Below are positions 44,469 through 52,436 of a stretch of DNA of 64,000 nucleotides, in pieces. Within the stretch, counting starts at the first letter, position 1; every line of letters begins with the position of its first letter. Origin of the DNA: Pararobbsia alpina. GTDB lineage: Bacteria; Pseudomonadota; Gammaproteobacteria; Burkholderiales; Burkholderiaceae. The notes beneath the pieces were generated by a model. The model was given only the letters and a program-made list of their open reading frames with translations, had not been told where the DNA came from and searched no databases. A program made the translations under genes and the position numbers. The DNA lies in contig NZ_CADIKM010000018.1 in the NCBI RefSeq assembly GCF_902859895.1, positions 37,135-101,134 on the forward strand, given 5' to 3'.

Positions 44469-45433
44469 GTTCGATCGTTTCCAGACGGCTGCCCATTGCG
44501 CGCTTCTTCTCCGTCGACGTCGTGCGCCGTTACGGCATCTTCATCTTCTTTGTCTTGCTGGTGCTCGCATCGGGCGCGATGTCCCCGACTTTCCTGCGCG
44601 GGGACAACCTTGTCAACATGCTCGTGCAGTTCGCTCCGCTCGGCATTGTCGTGATCGGACAGGTCTTCGTGATTCTGGTCGGCGGACTCGATTTGTCGGT
44701 TGCCTCGGTCATGGCGACGGCCGCCGTGGTGGCGACGGGCTTTGACGGGACAAACGCGACCGTGCCCGCGGTCTTCGGCGCGACATTCGCCATGTGCCTT
44801 TGCACGGGTCTCCTGAACGGCTTTCTCGTCACGAAACGCCAGGTCTCGCCGTTTCTTGCGACCTTCGCATCCGCTGTCGTGCTGGAGGGACTGCGCTTCG
44901 CCTACACGCAAGGCGCGCCCTCGGGCAATGTCGCACCGCTGTTTCACTCGATGGGTACGGGGTTCGTGCGCGGCATGCCGGTCAATGTGCTGATCCTCGC
45001 CGCCTGCGCGCTGGTGCTCGGCGTACTGCTGCACGCCTCGACCTTTGGACGCCGTGTGTTCATGGTCGGGGGAAATTCGGAATCCGCGCGGCTCGTAGGG
45101 GTGAATCCCGATCGCGTGCGTATCGTCTGTTACGTGATCAGCGCGCTGCTTTCAGGCGTCGCGGGACTTGTGCTGTCGGGCTACGTGGGCATCGTCGACA
45201 ACTGGGTCGGCAAGGGTTTCGAACTCGACTCGATCGTGGCCGCGGTCATGGGCGGCGTCGCCTTGTCGGGCGGGCGGGGCACGCTCCCGGGCGGGCTGAT
45301 CGGCGCGGCGATTCTCGTCATCGTGTTCAACATCGTGTTGCTGGTCGGCATGCCCGTGCAGGCGCAGACCATTGTCAAGGGCGTCATCATCATCGGCGCG
45401 TCGGCGTGCTACGTGATTCGGCAACGTCGCTGA
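44465..45433 (+). CDS. Sugar ABC transporter permease 2
   Basis: A 322-residue RbsC-type permease with VGGLDLSVASVMATAAVV near residue 76, TKRQVSPFLATFASAVVL near 122 and GGVALSGGRGTLPGGLIGAAILV near 265. It begins at 44465, overlapping the stop of permease 1 by four bases. Together with the binding protein and double ATPase it completes the transporter. The frame is open further upstream through permease 1, which is only a shadow reading. Confidence 0.9.
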   Translation: MSSIVSRRLPIARFFSVDVVRRYGIFIFFVLLVLASGAMSPTFLRGDNLVNMLVQFAPLGIVVIGQVFVILVGGLDLSVASVMATAAVVATGFDGTNATVPAVFGATFAMCLCTGLLNGFLVTKRQVSPFLATFASAVVLEGLRFAYTQGAPSGNVAPLFHSMGTGFVRGMPVNVLILAACALVLGVLLHASTFGRRVFMVGGNSESARLVGVNPDRVRIVCYVISALLSGVAGLVLSGYVGIVDNWVGKGFELDSIVAAVMGGVALSGGRGTLPGGLIGAAILVIVFNIVLLVGMPVQAQTIVKGVIIIGASACYVIRQRR

Positions 45434-45527
45434 AGACAGGAAGCCGTCGGCAGTAGCCGTCATCCGGCCTGCACGCATTTCAAGAGGATGCCGCCGAGGC
45501 GGCATATCCACGCAGAGGAGGAGTTCC

Positions 45528-46601
45528 ATGAGAGCAGTCAGATTTCATTGTGCCCACGACATTCGTGTCGAGAACGTGCCGGACCCGGCGGGCATGGGTG
45601 CCAGCCAGATGATCGTCAAGCCGATGTGGTGCGGCATCTGCGGCACCGACCTGCATGAATATCAGGCCGGCCCGATCGTCGTGCCGACCGAGCCGCATCC
45701 GCTCACGGGGGCAAAGGCGCCGCAGGTTTTGGGCCACGAGTTCAGCGCCGAAGTCGTCGAGGTCGGTCGTGACGTGAAGAACGTACAGGCAGGCGATCGC
45801 ATTTCGGTCATGCCGCTCGCCTCTTGCGGACAGTGCTACTACTGTGCGCGCGGCTTGCGCCATCTCTGCACGAGAATGGGCTGCGTCGGCCTGAGCTGGG
45901 ACGGTGGCGGCATGGCCGAATACACCGTCATCAACGACTATCACGCGAACAAGCTTCCCGACACCGTGAGCGACAAGCAGGGTGCGCTGATCGAGCCGGC
46001 GGCAGTCGCGCTCTATGCGGTAGACCGTGGTGGCGTGACGGTCGGTTCCTCCGTGCTGATCACCGGAGCGGGACCGATCGGCGTGCTGGCCGCGCTCGCT
46101 TGCCACGCGGCCGGTGCGAGCCAGATCTTCGTGAGTGAGCCGAATCCGGCCCGTGCCGCGAAGATGGCGGAGTTCGGCGTGGTCACGGAGATATTCGATC
46201 CCACCGACGGCCGGCTCCCCGAGAAGGTCCGCGACCTTACGGAAGGCGTCGGCGTCGATGTCGCAATTGAATGTGCGGGCAACCAGCATGCACTCAACGC
46301 CTGCGTGGACGCGGTGCGCTCGGCTGGCGCGGTCGTGCAGGCCGGTCTGCATGTCGGCAGCGCGAGCGTCGATCCGATGAAGTGGTCGCTCAAGGACATC
46401 CGCATCGAAGGCACCTGGTGCTACCCGGTCACGATCTGGCCGCGGATAGTCGGCATGATTGCCAACGGCAAGTTTCCGGTCGAGAAGCTGATCCACGATC
46501 TGATCGATGCGGACGACGTCGTTGCCAAGGGCTTCGACGTGCTGAGCGACAAAGGCAGCGACAAGATGAAGATCCTGATCAATCCGCAAACGACCCGATA
46601 G
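45528..46601 (+). CDS. Zinc-dependent alcohol/polyol dehydrogenase (2,3-butanediol/sorbitol dehydrogenase type)
   Basis: A 357-residue MDR dehydrogenase with catalytic zinc residues in WCGICGTDLHE near residue 35, GHEFSAEV near 69 and the ALIEPAAVALYAV segment near 155. The structural zinc cysteines are in LASCGQCYYCARGLRHLC near 97, and the Rossmann motif is ITGAGPIGVLAAL near 177. The strong spacer and GAGGAGG give a clear start. The operon context suggests oxidation of an imported polyol or sugar at a secondary alcohol. Family resemblance to 2,3-butanediol dehydrogenases is noted, but sugar-alcohol substrates are equally common. Confidence 0.88.
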   Translation: MRAVRFHCAHDIRVENVPDPAGMGASQMIVKPMWCGICGTDLHEYQAGPIVVPTEPHPLTGAKAPQVLGHEFSAEVVEVGRDVKNVQAGDRISVMPLASCGQCYYCARGLRHLCTRMGCVGLSWDGGGMAEYTVINDYHANKLPDTVSDKQGALIEPAAVALYAVDRGGVTVGSSVLITGAGPIGVLAALACHAAGASQIFVSEPNPARAAKMAEFGVVTEIFDPTDGRLPEKVRDLTEGVGVDVAIECAGNQHALNACVDAVRSAGAVVQAGLHVGSASVDPMKWSLKDIRIEGTWCYPVTIWPRIVGMIANGKFPVEKLIHDLIDADDVVAKGFDVLSDKGSDKMKILINPQTTR

Positions 46602-46615
46602 CCGAGACGACACGA

Positions 46616-47518
46616 ATGACTGAACAGCACAATCAAGCGAAGCCGTCGATCGGCTGGATCGGCCTCGGCAAGATGGGCACACCGATCGTGGCCAATCTGC
46701 TGAGGGCGGGCTTCGACATCACGGTCTACGACGTCGAGCCGTCGCGTGTCGATGAACTGGCCGCGCAGGGTGCGAAGCCGGCCGCGGATATCGCGACACT
46801 TGCGGCGTCCGTGCAGCTCGTATTCTCGATCATTCCCGACGACACAGTGTTGCGCAGGGTCGCGCTCGGTTCGCAAGGCGTGGTGGCGAATGCAGCCAAA
46901 GGCACGGTGTATGTCGACATGAGCACGGTATCGCCGAGCGTTTCGGAGGCGGTTCGCGACGCCGCCCGTGCGCGCGGCATGGGTTTTGTCGCAGCGCCGG
47001 TATCGGGCAGCACGGTGCTCGCCGAGAAGGCACAATTGACGGTGTTCGCATCGGGACCGAAAGACGCGTTCGAATGCGCACGCGGGGTGCTCGAAACACT
47101 CTCCGCACGCCAGTACTACGTCGGAGACGATCAGCAGGCGCGTTATCTGAAGCTCGCGATCAACCACCTGGTCGGCTCGACCGCGGTGCTGCTCGCCGAG
47201 GCGCTGACGCTCGGCAAACGGGGCGGTCTCGACTGGGTCGAGATGCTGACGGTGATCGGCGACAGCGTCGCGGCGTCGCCGCTTGTCAAGTACAAGCTCG
47301 AGCCGCTCAAGCAGCGCGATTTCTCCCCGGCCTTCTCATCGAAGCAGATGCTCAAGGACATGTCGCTGGTGGTCGATGCGGGCCATGCCGCCGGCGTGCC
47401 GATGGCGGCTGCGGCGCTCGTGCGCGAGCAGTTTGCCGCCTACGTGGCGGACGATGGCGCGGAACTCGACTTCTTCTCGATCGTCCGCGCCGTCGAAGCG
47501 GCGGCGCACCGGGCTTGA
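46616..47518 (+). CDS. NAD(P)-dependent 3-hydroxyisobutyrate dehydrogenase-family oxidoreductase
   Basis: A 300-residue beta-hydroxyacid dehydrogenase. The cofactor motif GWIGLGKMGTPIVANLL near residue 13 matches the family signature. FVAAPVSGSTVLAEKAQLTV near 123 is the substrate-binding block, and KLAINHLVG near 178 has the catalytic Lys. The C-terminal dimerisation helices are complete. It is 14 bases after the alcohol dehydrogenase. Members include L-threonate, tartronate semialdehyde and glyoxylate/succinate semialdehyde reductases. In sugar-acid pathways such an enzyme often acts beside a kinase. Confidence 0.88.
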   Translation: MTEQHNQAKPSIGWIGLGKMGTPIVANLLRAGFDITVYDVEPSRVDELAAQGAKPAADIATLAASVQLVFSIIPDDTVLRRVALGSQGVVANAAKGTVYVDMSTVSPSVSEAVRDAARARGMGFVAAPVSGSTVLAEKAQLTVFASGPKDAFECARGVLETLSARQYYVGDDQQARYLKLAINHLVGSTAVLLAEALTLGKRGGLDWVEMLTVIGDSVAASPLVKYKLEPLKQRDFSPAFSSKQMLKDMSLVVDAGHAAGVPMAAAALVREQFAAYVADDGAELDFFSIVRAVEAAAHRA

Positions 47519-47555
47519 CCAGGCACTCACCACCACAACGTTTCTGGAGCTGCAT

Positions 47556-47840
47556 ATGCATTTCACCGTGTACTGCCTCGATCACGAGGGTATGGTAGAA
47601 CGCCGTTTGTCCCATTACGAGGCGCACAAGGCCTATCTGGCCACGGCTCCAATGAAGACGGTCATGTCCGGCCCGCTGCTCGCAAGCGATCAGCAAACGA
47701 TGATCGGCAGCTTCTTCCTGTATGAAGCCGACGACATCGCCGATGTCGTTCGTTTCAACAGCAACGATCCCTTCAATGCGGCGGGCATCTGGAAGAGCGT
47801 GGACGTTCGCCCATTCCTCAAGCGTGTCGACAACCGTTGA
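47556..47840 (+). CDS. YciI-family protein
   Basis: A 94-residue ferredoxin-like-fold protein with MHFTVYCLDHEGMVERRL at the N-terminus, RLSHYEAHKAYL with the conserved His-containing segment near residue 19, and a closing IADVVRFNSNDPFNAAGIW that matches YciI (SNDPF-x-x-AG-x-W). The DHEG pattern is the YciI active-site-like His/Asp. The function of the family is mostly unknown; some members act on chlorohydroxyquinol-type compounds. GGAG precedes the ATG at 47556. Confidence 0.85.
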   Translation: MHFTVYCLDHEGMVERRLSHYEAHKAYLATAPMKTVMSGPLLASDQQTMIGSFFLYEADDIADVVRFNSNDPFNAAGIWKSVDVRPFLKRVDNR

Positions 47841-47871
47841 CGCGCGCTTTCTACTTCACACTATTCTTGTC

Positions 47872-48945
47872 ATGCAAAATCGAGCACTTATCATCGGAGC
47901 GAGCGGGATCGCCGGCAGCAGCCTGGCGAGCCGCCTGCTCTCCAGCGGCTGGCAGGTGCACGGGCTGTCGCGAGGTCGTACGCCGGTATTGCCCCAGGTC
48001 AAGGCACACTCCGCCGATCTGACTTCGGCGGACTCAGTTCGCGCGGCCCTCGAGGGTCTCGACGTCACACACGTCTTCTTTACTGCGTGGGCACGGCAGG
48101 CGACGGAGCGCGAGAACATCCGCGTCAATGGCGCGATGGTCAGCAACGTACTCGACGCGCTCTCGGCCGGACCCTCGAAGCTCGCGCATGCCGCGCTCGT
48201 GACGGGTCTCAAGCACTATCTCGGACCGTTCGAGGCCTATGCGACGGGCGCGGTGCCCGAGACGCCGTTTCGCGAGGAGCAGGGGCGCCAGAAGGTCGAG
48301 AATTTCTACTACGAGCAGGAAGACCGCATGTTCGCGGCAGCCGCACGCGACGGCTTTACCTGGAGCGTGCACCGGCCGCACACGATCATCGGCTTCGCGG
48401 TCGGCAACGCGATGAATATGGGCACGACGCTCGCCGTCTACGCAACACTGTGCAAGCAGACGGGCATGCCCTTCGTGTTTCCGGGTTCGTCGATGCAATG
48501 GAATGGCTTGACCGACATGACCAGTGCGGACCAGCTCGCGCGCCATCTCGAATGGGCCGCAACGGCCGAGTCCGCGCGCAATCAGGATTTCAACATCGTC
48601 AACGGCGACCTGTTCCGCTGGAAGTGGATGTGGTCGCGCATCGCCGATTACTTCGGCGTGATCGCCGTGCCGTTCGACGGTGAAGTCCGCCCGCTCGAAG
48701 CGCGCATGCACGAGGCGGGAGCGCAATGGCAAAAGATCGCCGCGCAATACGGCCTGGCCGAAGCCGACATCGGCAAGCTTGCATCGTGGTGGCATACCGA
48801 CGCCGACCTCGGCCGCCCGATGGAGGTCCTCACTGATATGTCGAAAAGCCGCCAGGCCGGCTTCCTCGACTACCGCTCGACGCCTGATGCGTTCTTTTCG
48901 CTGTTCGACCGACTCAAGGCGGAACGCCTGATTCCCTCCGCATGA
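47872..48945 (+). CDS. SDR-family NAD(P)-dependent oxidoreductase (PRISE-like)
   Basis: A 357-residue extended SDR with a Rossmann motif ALIIGASGIAGSSLASRLL near residue 5 and an unusual active site. The conserved HVFFTAWARQATERENIRVN near 66 and ALVTGLKHYLGPF near 104, with FYYEQEDRMF near 143 (the YxxxK position replaced by a Tyr/Glu arrangement), resemble the progesterone 5-beta-reductase/iridoid synthase (PRISE) group, which reduces enones. The final Ile-Pro-Ser-Ala ends the chain. Last gene of this operon. Reduction of an alpha,beta-unsaturated carbonyl intermediate is a family-based guess. Confidence 0.8.
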   Translation: MQNRALIIGASGIAGSSLASRLLSSGWQVHGLSRGRTPVLPQVKAHSADLTSADSVRAALEGLDVTHVFFTAWARQATERENIRVNGAMVSNVLDALSAGPSKLAHAALVTGLKHYLGPFEAYATGAVPETPFREEQGRQKVENFYYEQEDRMFAAAARDGFTWSVHRPHTIIGFAVGNAMNMGTTLAVYATLCKQTGMPFVFPGSSMQWNGLTDMTSADQLARHLEWAATAESARNQDFNIVNGDLFRWKWMWSRIADYFGVIAVPFDGEVRPLEARMHEAGAQWQKIAAQYGLAEADIGKLASWWHTDADLGRPMEVLTDMSKSRQAGFLDYRSTPDAFFSLFDRLKAERLIPSA

Positions 48946-48966
48946 CGCGGGAGGGCTAGGGGAGCT

Positions 48967-48995
48967 CAGGCCGTCGTGCAATCCACGGCGGCCTG
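48967..48995 (+). terminator. Stem-loop after the second sugar operon
   Basis: CAGGCCGTCGTG at 48967-48978 pairs with CACGGCGGCCTG at 48984-48995 (one mismatch) around CAATC. It is 21 bases after the stop, without a clear U-tract. Confidence 0.55.
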
Positions 48996-49009
48996 AACGG
49001 GGAGCGTGG

Positions 49010-49050
49010 TTGACATCCTCCCCGCCTTAAAGGAGCCCTGAAGGAGGAGG
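49010..49050. mobile_element. Possible relic of an IS200/IS605-type element end
   Basis: TTGACATCCTCCCCGCC at 49010-49026, followed by a disturbed hairpin (TTAAAGGAG then GAAGGAGGAGG), resembles the subterminal stem-loop found at the end of tnpB-bearing IS200/IS605-family elements. No transposase or accessory-gene sequence is nearby. It could be a short relic, or simply a hairpin. Confidence 0.3.
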
Positions 49051-49066
49051 ATGGCCGCGCACGTGT

Positions 49067-51241
49067 TCAGGACTGAACGCCGCTCACCCGGATTTCCGCC
49101 GTCGACAATGCCCCTTCATTGATCACGAGCCCGATGCCGCCATTCTCGTAGCCCTCTCTGACGTCGCTGACCGAGAACACGGGCACGCTGTCCAGCGAGC
49201 ATTCGATTGTGGTACCGCGAACTGTGATCGTCATCAGGTGAGGCTGTTCGAGTGTCCAGGCGAACGGCTTCTCTGCGAGCATCACCCTTTTCCCGTCCCT
49301 CGCCTTGACGAGGCGCACATGGCCGTCGCGCGACAACAGCATCGCGTAGTAGCGCCGCAATCCCTGGACACGCACCGCGAGTCCGCCTTCATGCCCGAGG
49401 TGGATGTTCACGTTCGACGACACGGTGTAGTCGGTCCACTGCCGCGTGCCATGAATGATCATCCCTTCGCCGACGCTCTGGGAAATGCGGAACGCCGTAC
49501 GAAAGTTCTTGCTGAAGATGCTGACGCTGTTGATCCAGGCCTGACGCCAGAAGTCGCCGGGCTCGTCCGGGCGCCGCAGGCAAAGCTCGGGTGCGCCGTC
49601 CCAGCGCAGATAGTCGACTTCGATCGCACCGTCGGCCTGCAGGGCTTCGGTCGACAGATTGAAGCCGATCTGCTGGATCGGCTGGCCGCCCGTATCGGGA
49701 AGCTTCCACCGCAGCATTGCACTTTGCCCCGCGGAGAGGGTCTGCCGCTCGCCGTCGACGACATTCAATGAATCGCCTTTTCCGTAGACCTTGAGGCGCA
49801 GGCCGACGCTTACCGGCGCCGAGTTGCCGGGTGCGGCGCTGATGCTTGTCTCGACCCATTGCCCCGAGTACACGAGCGGCGTCGCCATCAGTTCGTAGAC
49901 CGGCATTTGTGGTGCATTGGACGGCGAGAAGGTCGGCGTCATCGCTGACAGAGTCTGGCCCGGTGCAAGCCACTTGAAGCGCAGCGCGAGCCTGCCGTTG
50001 TGGTTCTCGACCTTCAGCGCGCTCGGCGTGCCCTTGCGGGAATCGGCTTCGAAACCCTGCACGCTGCCCGGCAGCGAAAAATGGAAGATCGCACCGTGCT
50101 TCGGCGCATCGGGCGAGGGCATGCCGGCAAGCCGGTAGCCGAAGCCCGCAATCTGGTAGGCGATGCGCACGGCATCCGTGATGGCGTTGCCGCCGTCGGC
50201 CGACGAAATCAGCATCTTGTCGGCGATCGGCCCGCGCCAGTCGGGTCCCGAGTTCACCCCGGCGAGCCCGAGCTTGATGCCGAGCAGGCAGCCGACATTA
50301 CCCGAGTTGCAGTCGGTGTCCCAACCCGATGTGTTGACGATCATCAGCGCCTTCTGCAGATCGTCCGGCGCGTACAGCACGCTCATGATGATCAGGGCGT
50401 GATTGGGCACGACGTGACAGTTGCCGGGAAACTTGTCGTAGCCGTAGTGATCCTGGATGCGCTGACGGCAGTCGCGCCAGTCCGGCAGCTCGGCATGCCA
50501 GCGGCGCACGTCGCCGATCAGGCGCGCGATGAGGCTGTCCGCCGGAATCACCGAGAGACCGACGTCGAGCAGATGCTCGACATCGTTCGAGACGAACGCT
50601 TCGGCCTCCATCGCGGCGAGCAGCTTGGCCGCGAGCACGGCTTCGCCGTCGTGGCTGACTCGCGCGGCCTGCGTGGCGAGCCGCGCCGCGAGTTGCGGCT
50701 GGCCGGGTGAGACCATGGCCCAGCCATCGATGAAGATCTGCGCGCCGATCTGCTCCGCGACAGTCTGCCCGTTGGTTTCGATCGAGCCGCTCTCAGGCGC
50801 AGGGATCCCGCGTTTCAAGTTGAGCCACGCGGTGTGTTCGGACGAATTGCCGCTGCCGCCCCACCAGAGAATCGCGCGGTTTTCGACGATGTTGTTGAGC
50901 CAGGTCTTGCCGATTTCCTCGGCCGACAGATCGGGCTTCACGCCGTGCTCCTCGAAGGCACGCAGGAACGTGAAGGTGCCCGCGACGTCGTCGTCGGTGA
51001 CGACGAGCGGCACGCCGAGGCGGTCGTGGACGTAGTAGTCGATGGTGCCGAGCTCGGCCATGATGCGCTGGTGGGTCCAGTTCTCGAACGGCCGGCCGAG
51101 GAACACGCCGATCAGCTTGCCGAGCACGCCGGCATACACGCGCTCGAGATAGTCGTTGGGAACCGTCCGGGTCTGCTGGGCGTCGGCTCGCGCTGCATGA
51201 GTCGATGCATGGTTCGAGATAGACGCGGCGGGGGAGGACAT
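49067..51241 (-). CDS. ADP-ribosylglycohydrolase-family protein with C-terminal carbohydrate-binding-like domain
   Basis: A 724-residue protein. The N-terminal half (about residues 30-380) is an ADP-ribosyl-hydrolase fold: YAGVLGKLIGVFLGRPFENW near 35, VTDDDVAGTF near 82 with the metal-binding Asp cluster, and NTSGWDTDCNSGNVGCLLG near 307 with the second Asp set (W-D-T-D). The remaining C-terminal half contains LamG-like beta-sandwich stretches (WTDYTVSSNVNIHLGHEG, given in part). Full length and dual composition are consistent with sugar-related glycohydrolases of the family. It probably cleaves an N- or O-glycosidic bond of a nucleoside-like or ribosylated substrate. A deleted CUT1 permease relic lies upstream. 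Confidence 0.83.
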   Translation of the reverse strand: MSSPAASISNHASTHAARADAQQTRTVPNDYLERVYAGVLGKLIGVFLGRPFENWTHQRIMAELGTIDYYVHDRLGVPLVVTDDDVAGTFTFLRAFEEHGVKPDLSAEEIGKTWLNNIVENRAILWWGGSGNSSEHTAWLNLKRGIPAPESGSIETNGQTVAEQIGAQIFIDGWAMVSPGQPQLAARLATQAARVSHDGEAVLAAKLLAAMEAEAFVSNDVEHLLDVGLSVIPADSLIARLIGDVRRWHAELPDWRDCRQRIQDHYGYDKFPGNCHVVPNHALIIMSVLYAPDDLQKALMIVNTSGWDTDCNSGNVGCLLGIKLGLAGVNSGPDWRGPIADKMLISSADGGNAITDAVRIAYQIAGFGYRLAGMPSPDAPKHGAIFHFSLPGSVQGFEADSRKGTPSALKVENHNGRLALRFKWLAPGQTLSAMTPTFSPSNAPQMPVYELMATPLVYSGQWVETSISAAPGNSAPVSVGLRLKVYGKGDSLNVVDGERQTLSAGQSAMLRWKLPDTGGQPIQQIGFNLSTEALQADGAIEVDYLRWDGAPELCLRRPDEPGDFWRQAWINSVSIFSKNFRTAFRISQSVGEGMIIHGTRQWTDYTVSSNVNIHLGHEGGLAVRVQGLRRYYAMLLSRDGHVRLVKARDGKRVMLAEKPFAWTLEQPHLMTITVRGTTIECSLDSVPVFSVSDVREGYENGGIGLVINEGALSTAEIRVSGVQS

Positions 51242-51319
51242 GATTGAGACCTCTGCCTATGTGCGTGTTGAGAAAGGGACGGAAGCAGGCGACCCGGCAT
51301 CGCCGGGCCGCCGCGGGGC
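51242..51319. other. Short spacer upstream of the ADP-ribosylglycohydrolase gene
   Basis: 78 bases between the permease relic and the glycohydrolase start. It contains no operator or promoter I could identify with confidence. Confidence 0.4.
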
Positions 51320-51543
51320 TCAACCCTTGACTGGACTGCTCGCCATGTCTTCGACGAAGCGCCGCTGCATGACAGGAAAAAATCACCATTGTCGCGACGC
51401 GGCAAGGTCGCGCTGATCACGCGTGCCGCCGCCGCGGGCCCCATCGTGAATTGTAGAACGCGTAGCGCTACGAGCGTCGAGAGTAGTTCGCGTCGAAAAC
51501 GCGGGGCCACCCTGGGTGAGGACGTAGACGAAGTTGAAGGTCC
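51320..51543 (-). pseudogene. Relic of CUT1-type carbohydrate ABC permeases (MalF-like fused to MalG-like end)
   Basis: Reading leftward, a first frame gives GTFNFVYVLTQGGPAFST (51544 leftward), the conserved MalF/UgpA-type permease block. A neighbouring frame continues with ALRVLQFTMGPAAAARVISA, matching the EAA-loop-proximal MGYAAA region. A third frame ends FFPVMQRRFVEDMASSPVKG and TGA at 51320, the typical MalG-type C-terminus. The order is right but hundreds of codons are missing and the frames are shifted. I infer deletion of the two permease genes of a sugar transporter that once preceded the glycohydrolase gene. Confidence 0.7.
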
Positions 51544-52305
51544 CTATCTTCCCCGCACGTGGCAGTCGTGATCGAGCAGTTCTTCGGCGGAGCCGCGGTC
51601 GAGCCCGTGGACGTGGTCGTTGAGCAGGATGAAGGCGGGCTTGCCGTCAGCCAGCGTGGTGCCGGTCAGCAGCAGGGTCTGGTCCGCCATCGACTCGCCG
51701 CGGGCGCGGGTGTCGGCAACGAGTAGCGCGAACGGGTCGGTGTCGCGCAGGGTCCCGTCGGTGATGAGTCTTGCGCGATAGCGATGCCCTTCCAGCGGCA
51801 CGTCGAGCTCGCGCCAGGACTCGCCGATCGAAGCGCGCTGCGCGGAGAGCGCGGCAACGACTTCGGGCTGCATGCAATCGATATGAATATGCAACTGGTT
51901 CTGCGAGCGCCCGCTTGCCGAGTTGATCGCGAGGCCAATGTCTTCCGGGGGCAATGAGGTGTGCAGGCTCCGTTCAACGTAGACCCGCGCCTCCCATGCA
52001 TCGCGCCAGTAGTTCGGCAGGCCGGGCTGCTCGAGCCGGGGGCTATCGATGCCGCTGATTTTCTCGGTCGGTATCAGCAGATGCTGGCCGACCCCGCGGA
52101 TATCCTTGAGCACCGCATAGCCGCCTGCGAGATCGACATAGGCGCAGGCATTGTGCGCGGACGGATCGTTCGCTTGCGGCACACACTGCTTGCTGACGAT
52201 ATTCCAGAGGGCGTTGGGGTTGCCCGGATGGGTAGCGCATGCACCAAGCGTCATGGCGGCCAATACCGCCATCGGTACCAGGGTGCCGCGGATCAAACTT
52301 TTCAT
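51544..52305 (-). CDS. cdh: CDP-diacylglycerol diphosphatase
   Basis: A 253-residue protein with a lipoprotein-like signal (MAVLAAMTLGACATHPGN, lipobox LGAC) and the HIT-like Cdh fold. The catalytic-type segment is SQNQLHIHIDCMQP near residue 143 (H-x-H-x-D), and AYVDLAGGYAVLKDIRG near 56 and YWRDAWEARVYVERSL near 99 are further conserved blocks. It hydrolyses CDP-diacylglycerol to phosphatidate and CMP. The ATG at 52305 was selected for the signal peptide. It is divergent from the short orotate phosphoribosyltransferase-like gene. Confidence 0.9.
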   Translation of the reverse strand: MKSLIRGTLVPMAVLAAMTLGACATHPGNPNALWNIVSKQCVPQANDPSAHNACAYVDLAGGYAVLKDIRGVGQHLLIPTEKISGIDSPRLEQPGLPNYWRDAWEARVYVERSLHTSLPPEDIGLAINSASGRSQNQLHIHIDCMQPEVVAALSAQRASIGESWRELDVPLEGHRYRARLITDGTLRDTDPFALLVADTRARGESMADQTLLLTGTTLADGKPAFILLNDHVHGLDRGSAEELLDHDCHVRGR

Positions 52306-52436
52306 CGAGTTTCCATTCGTTGCGGTCGGGGCATCCCGGCGCCTTTTTCTTTTAAACCGATACAGGCGTGCCGCTTTTCTAGTAAATTCGTGCCCGCGGT
52401 CACCGCAGACACATTGCAACAGAATATAGGGCGTCC

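Noticed and set aside
46271..46615. An upstream extension of the 3-hydroxyisobutyrate-type dehydrogenase frame
   Set aside because: This part overlaps the alcohol dehydrogenase gene and reads as Arg-rich shadow. The ATG at 46616 restores the family N-terminus.
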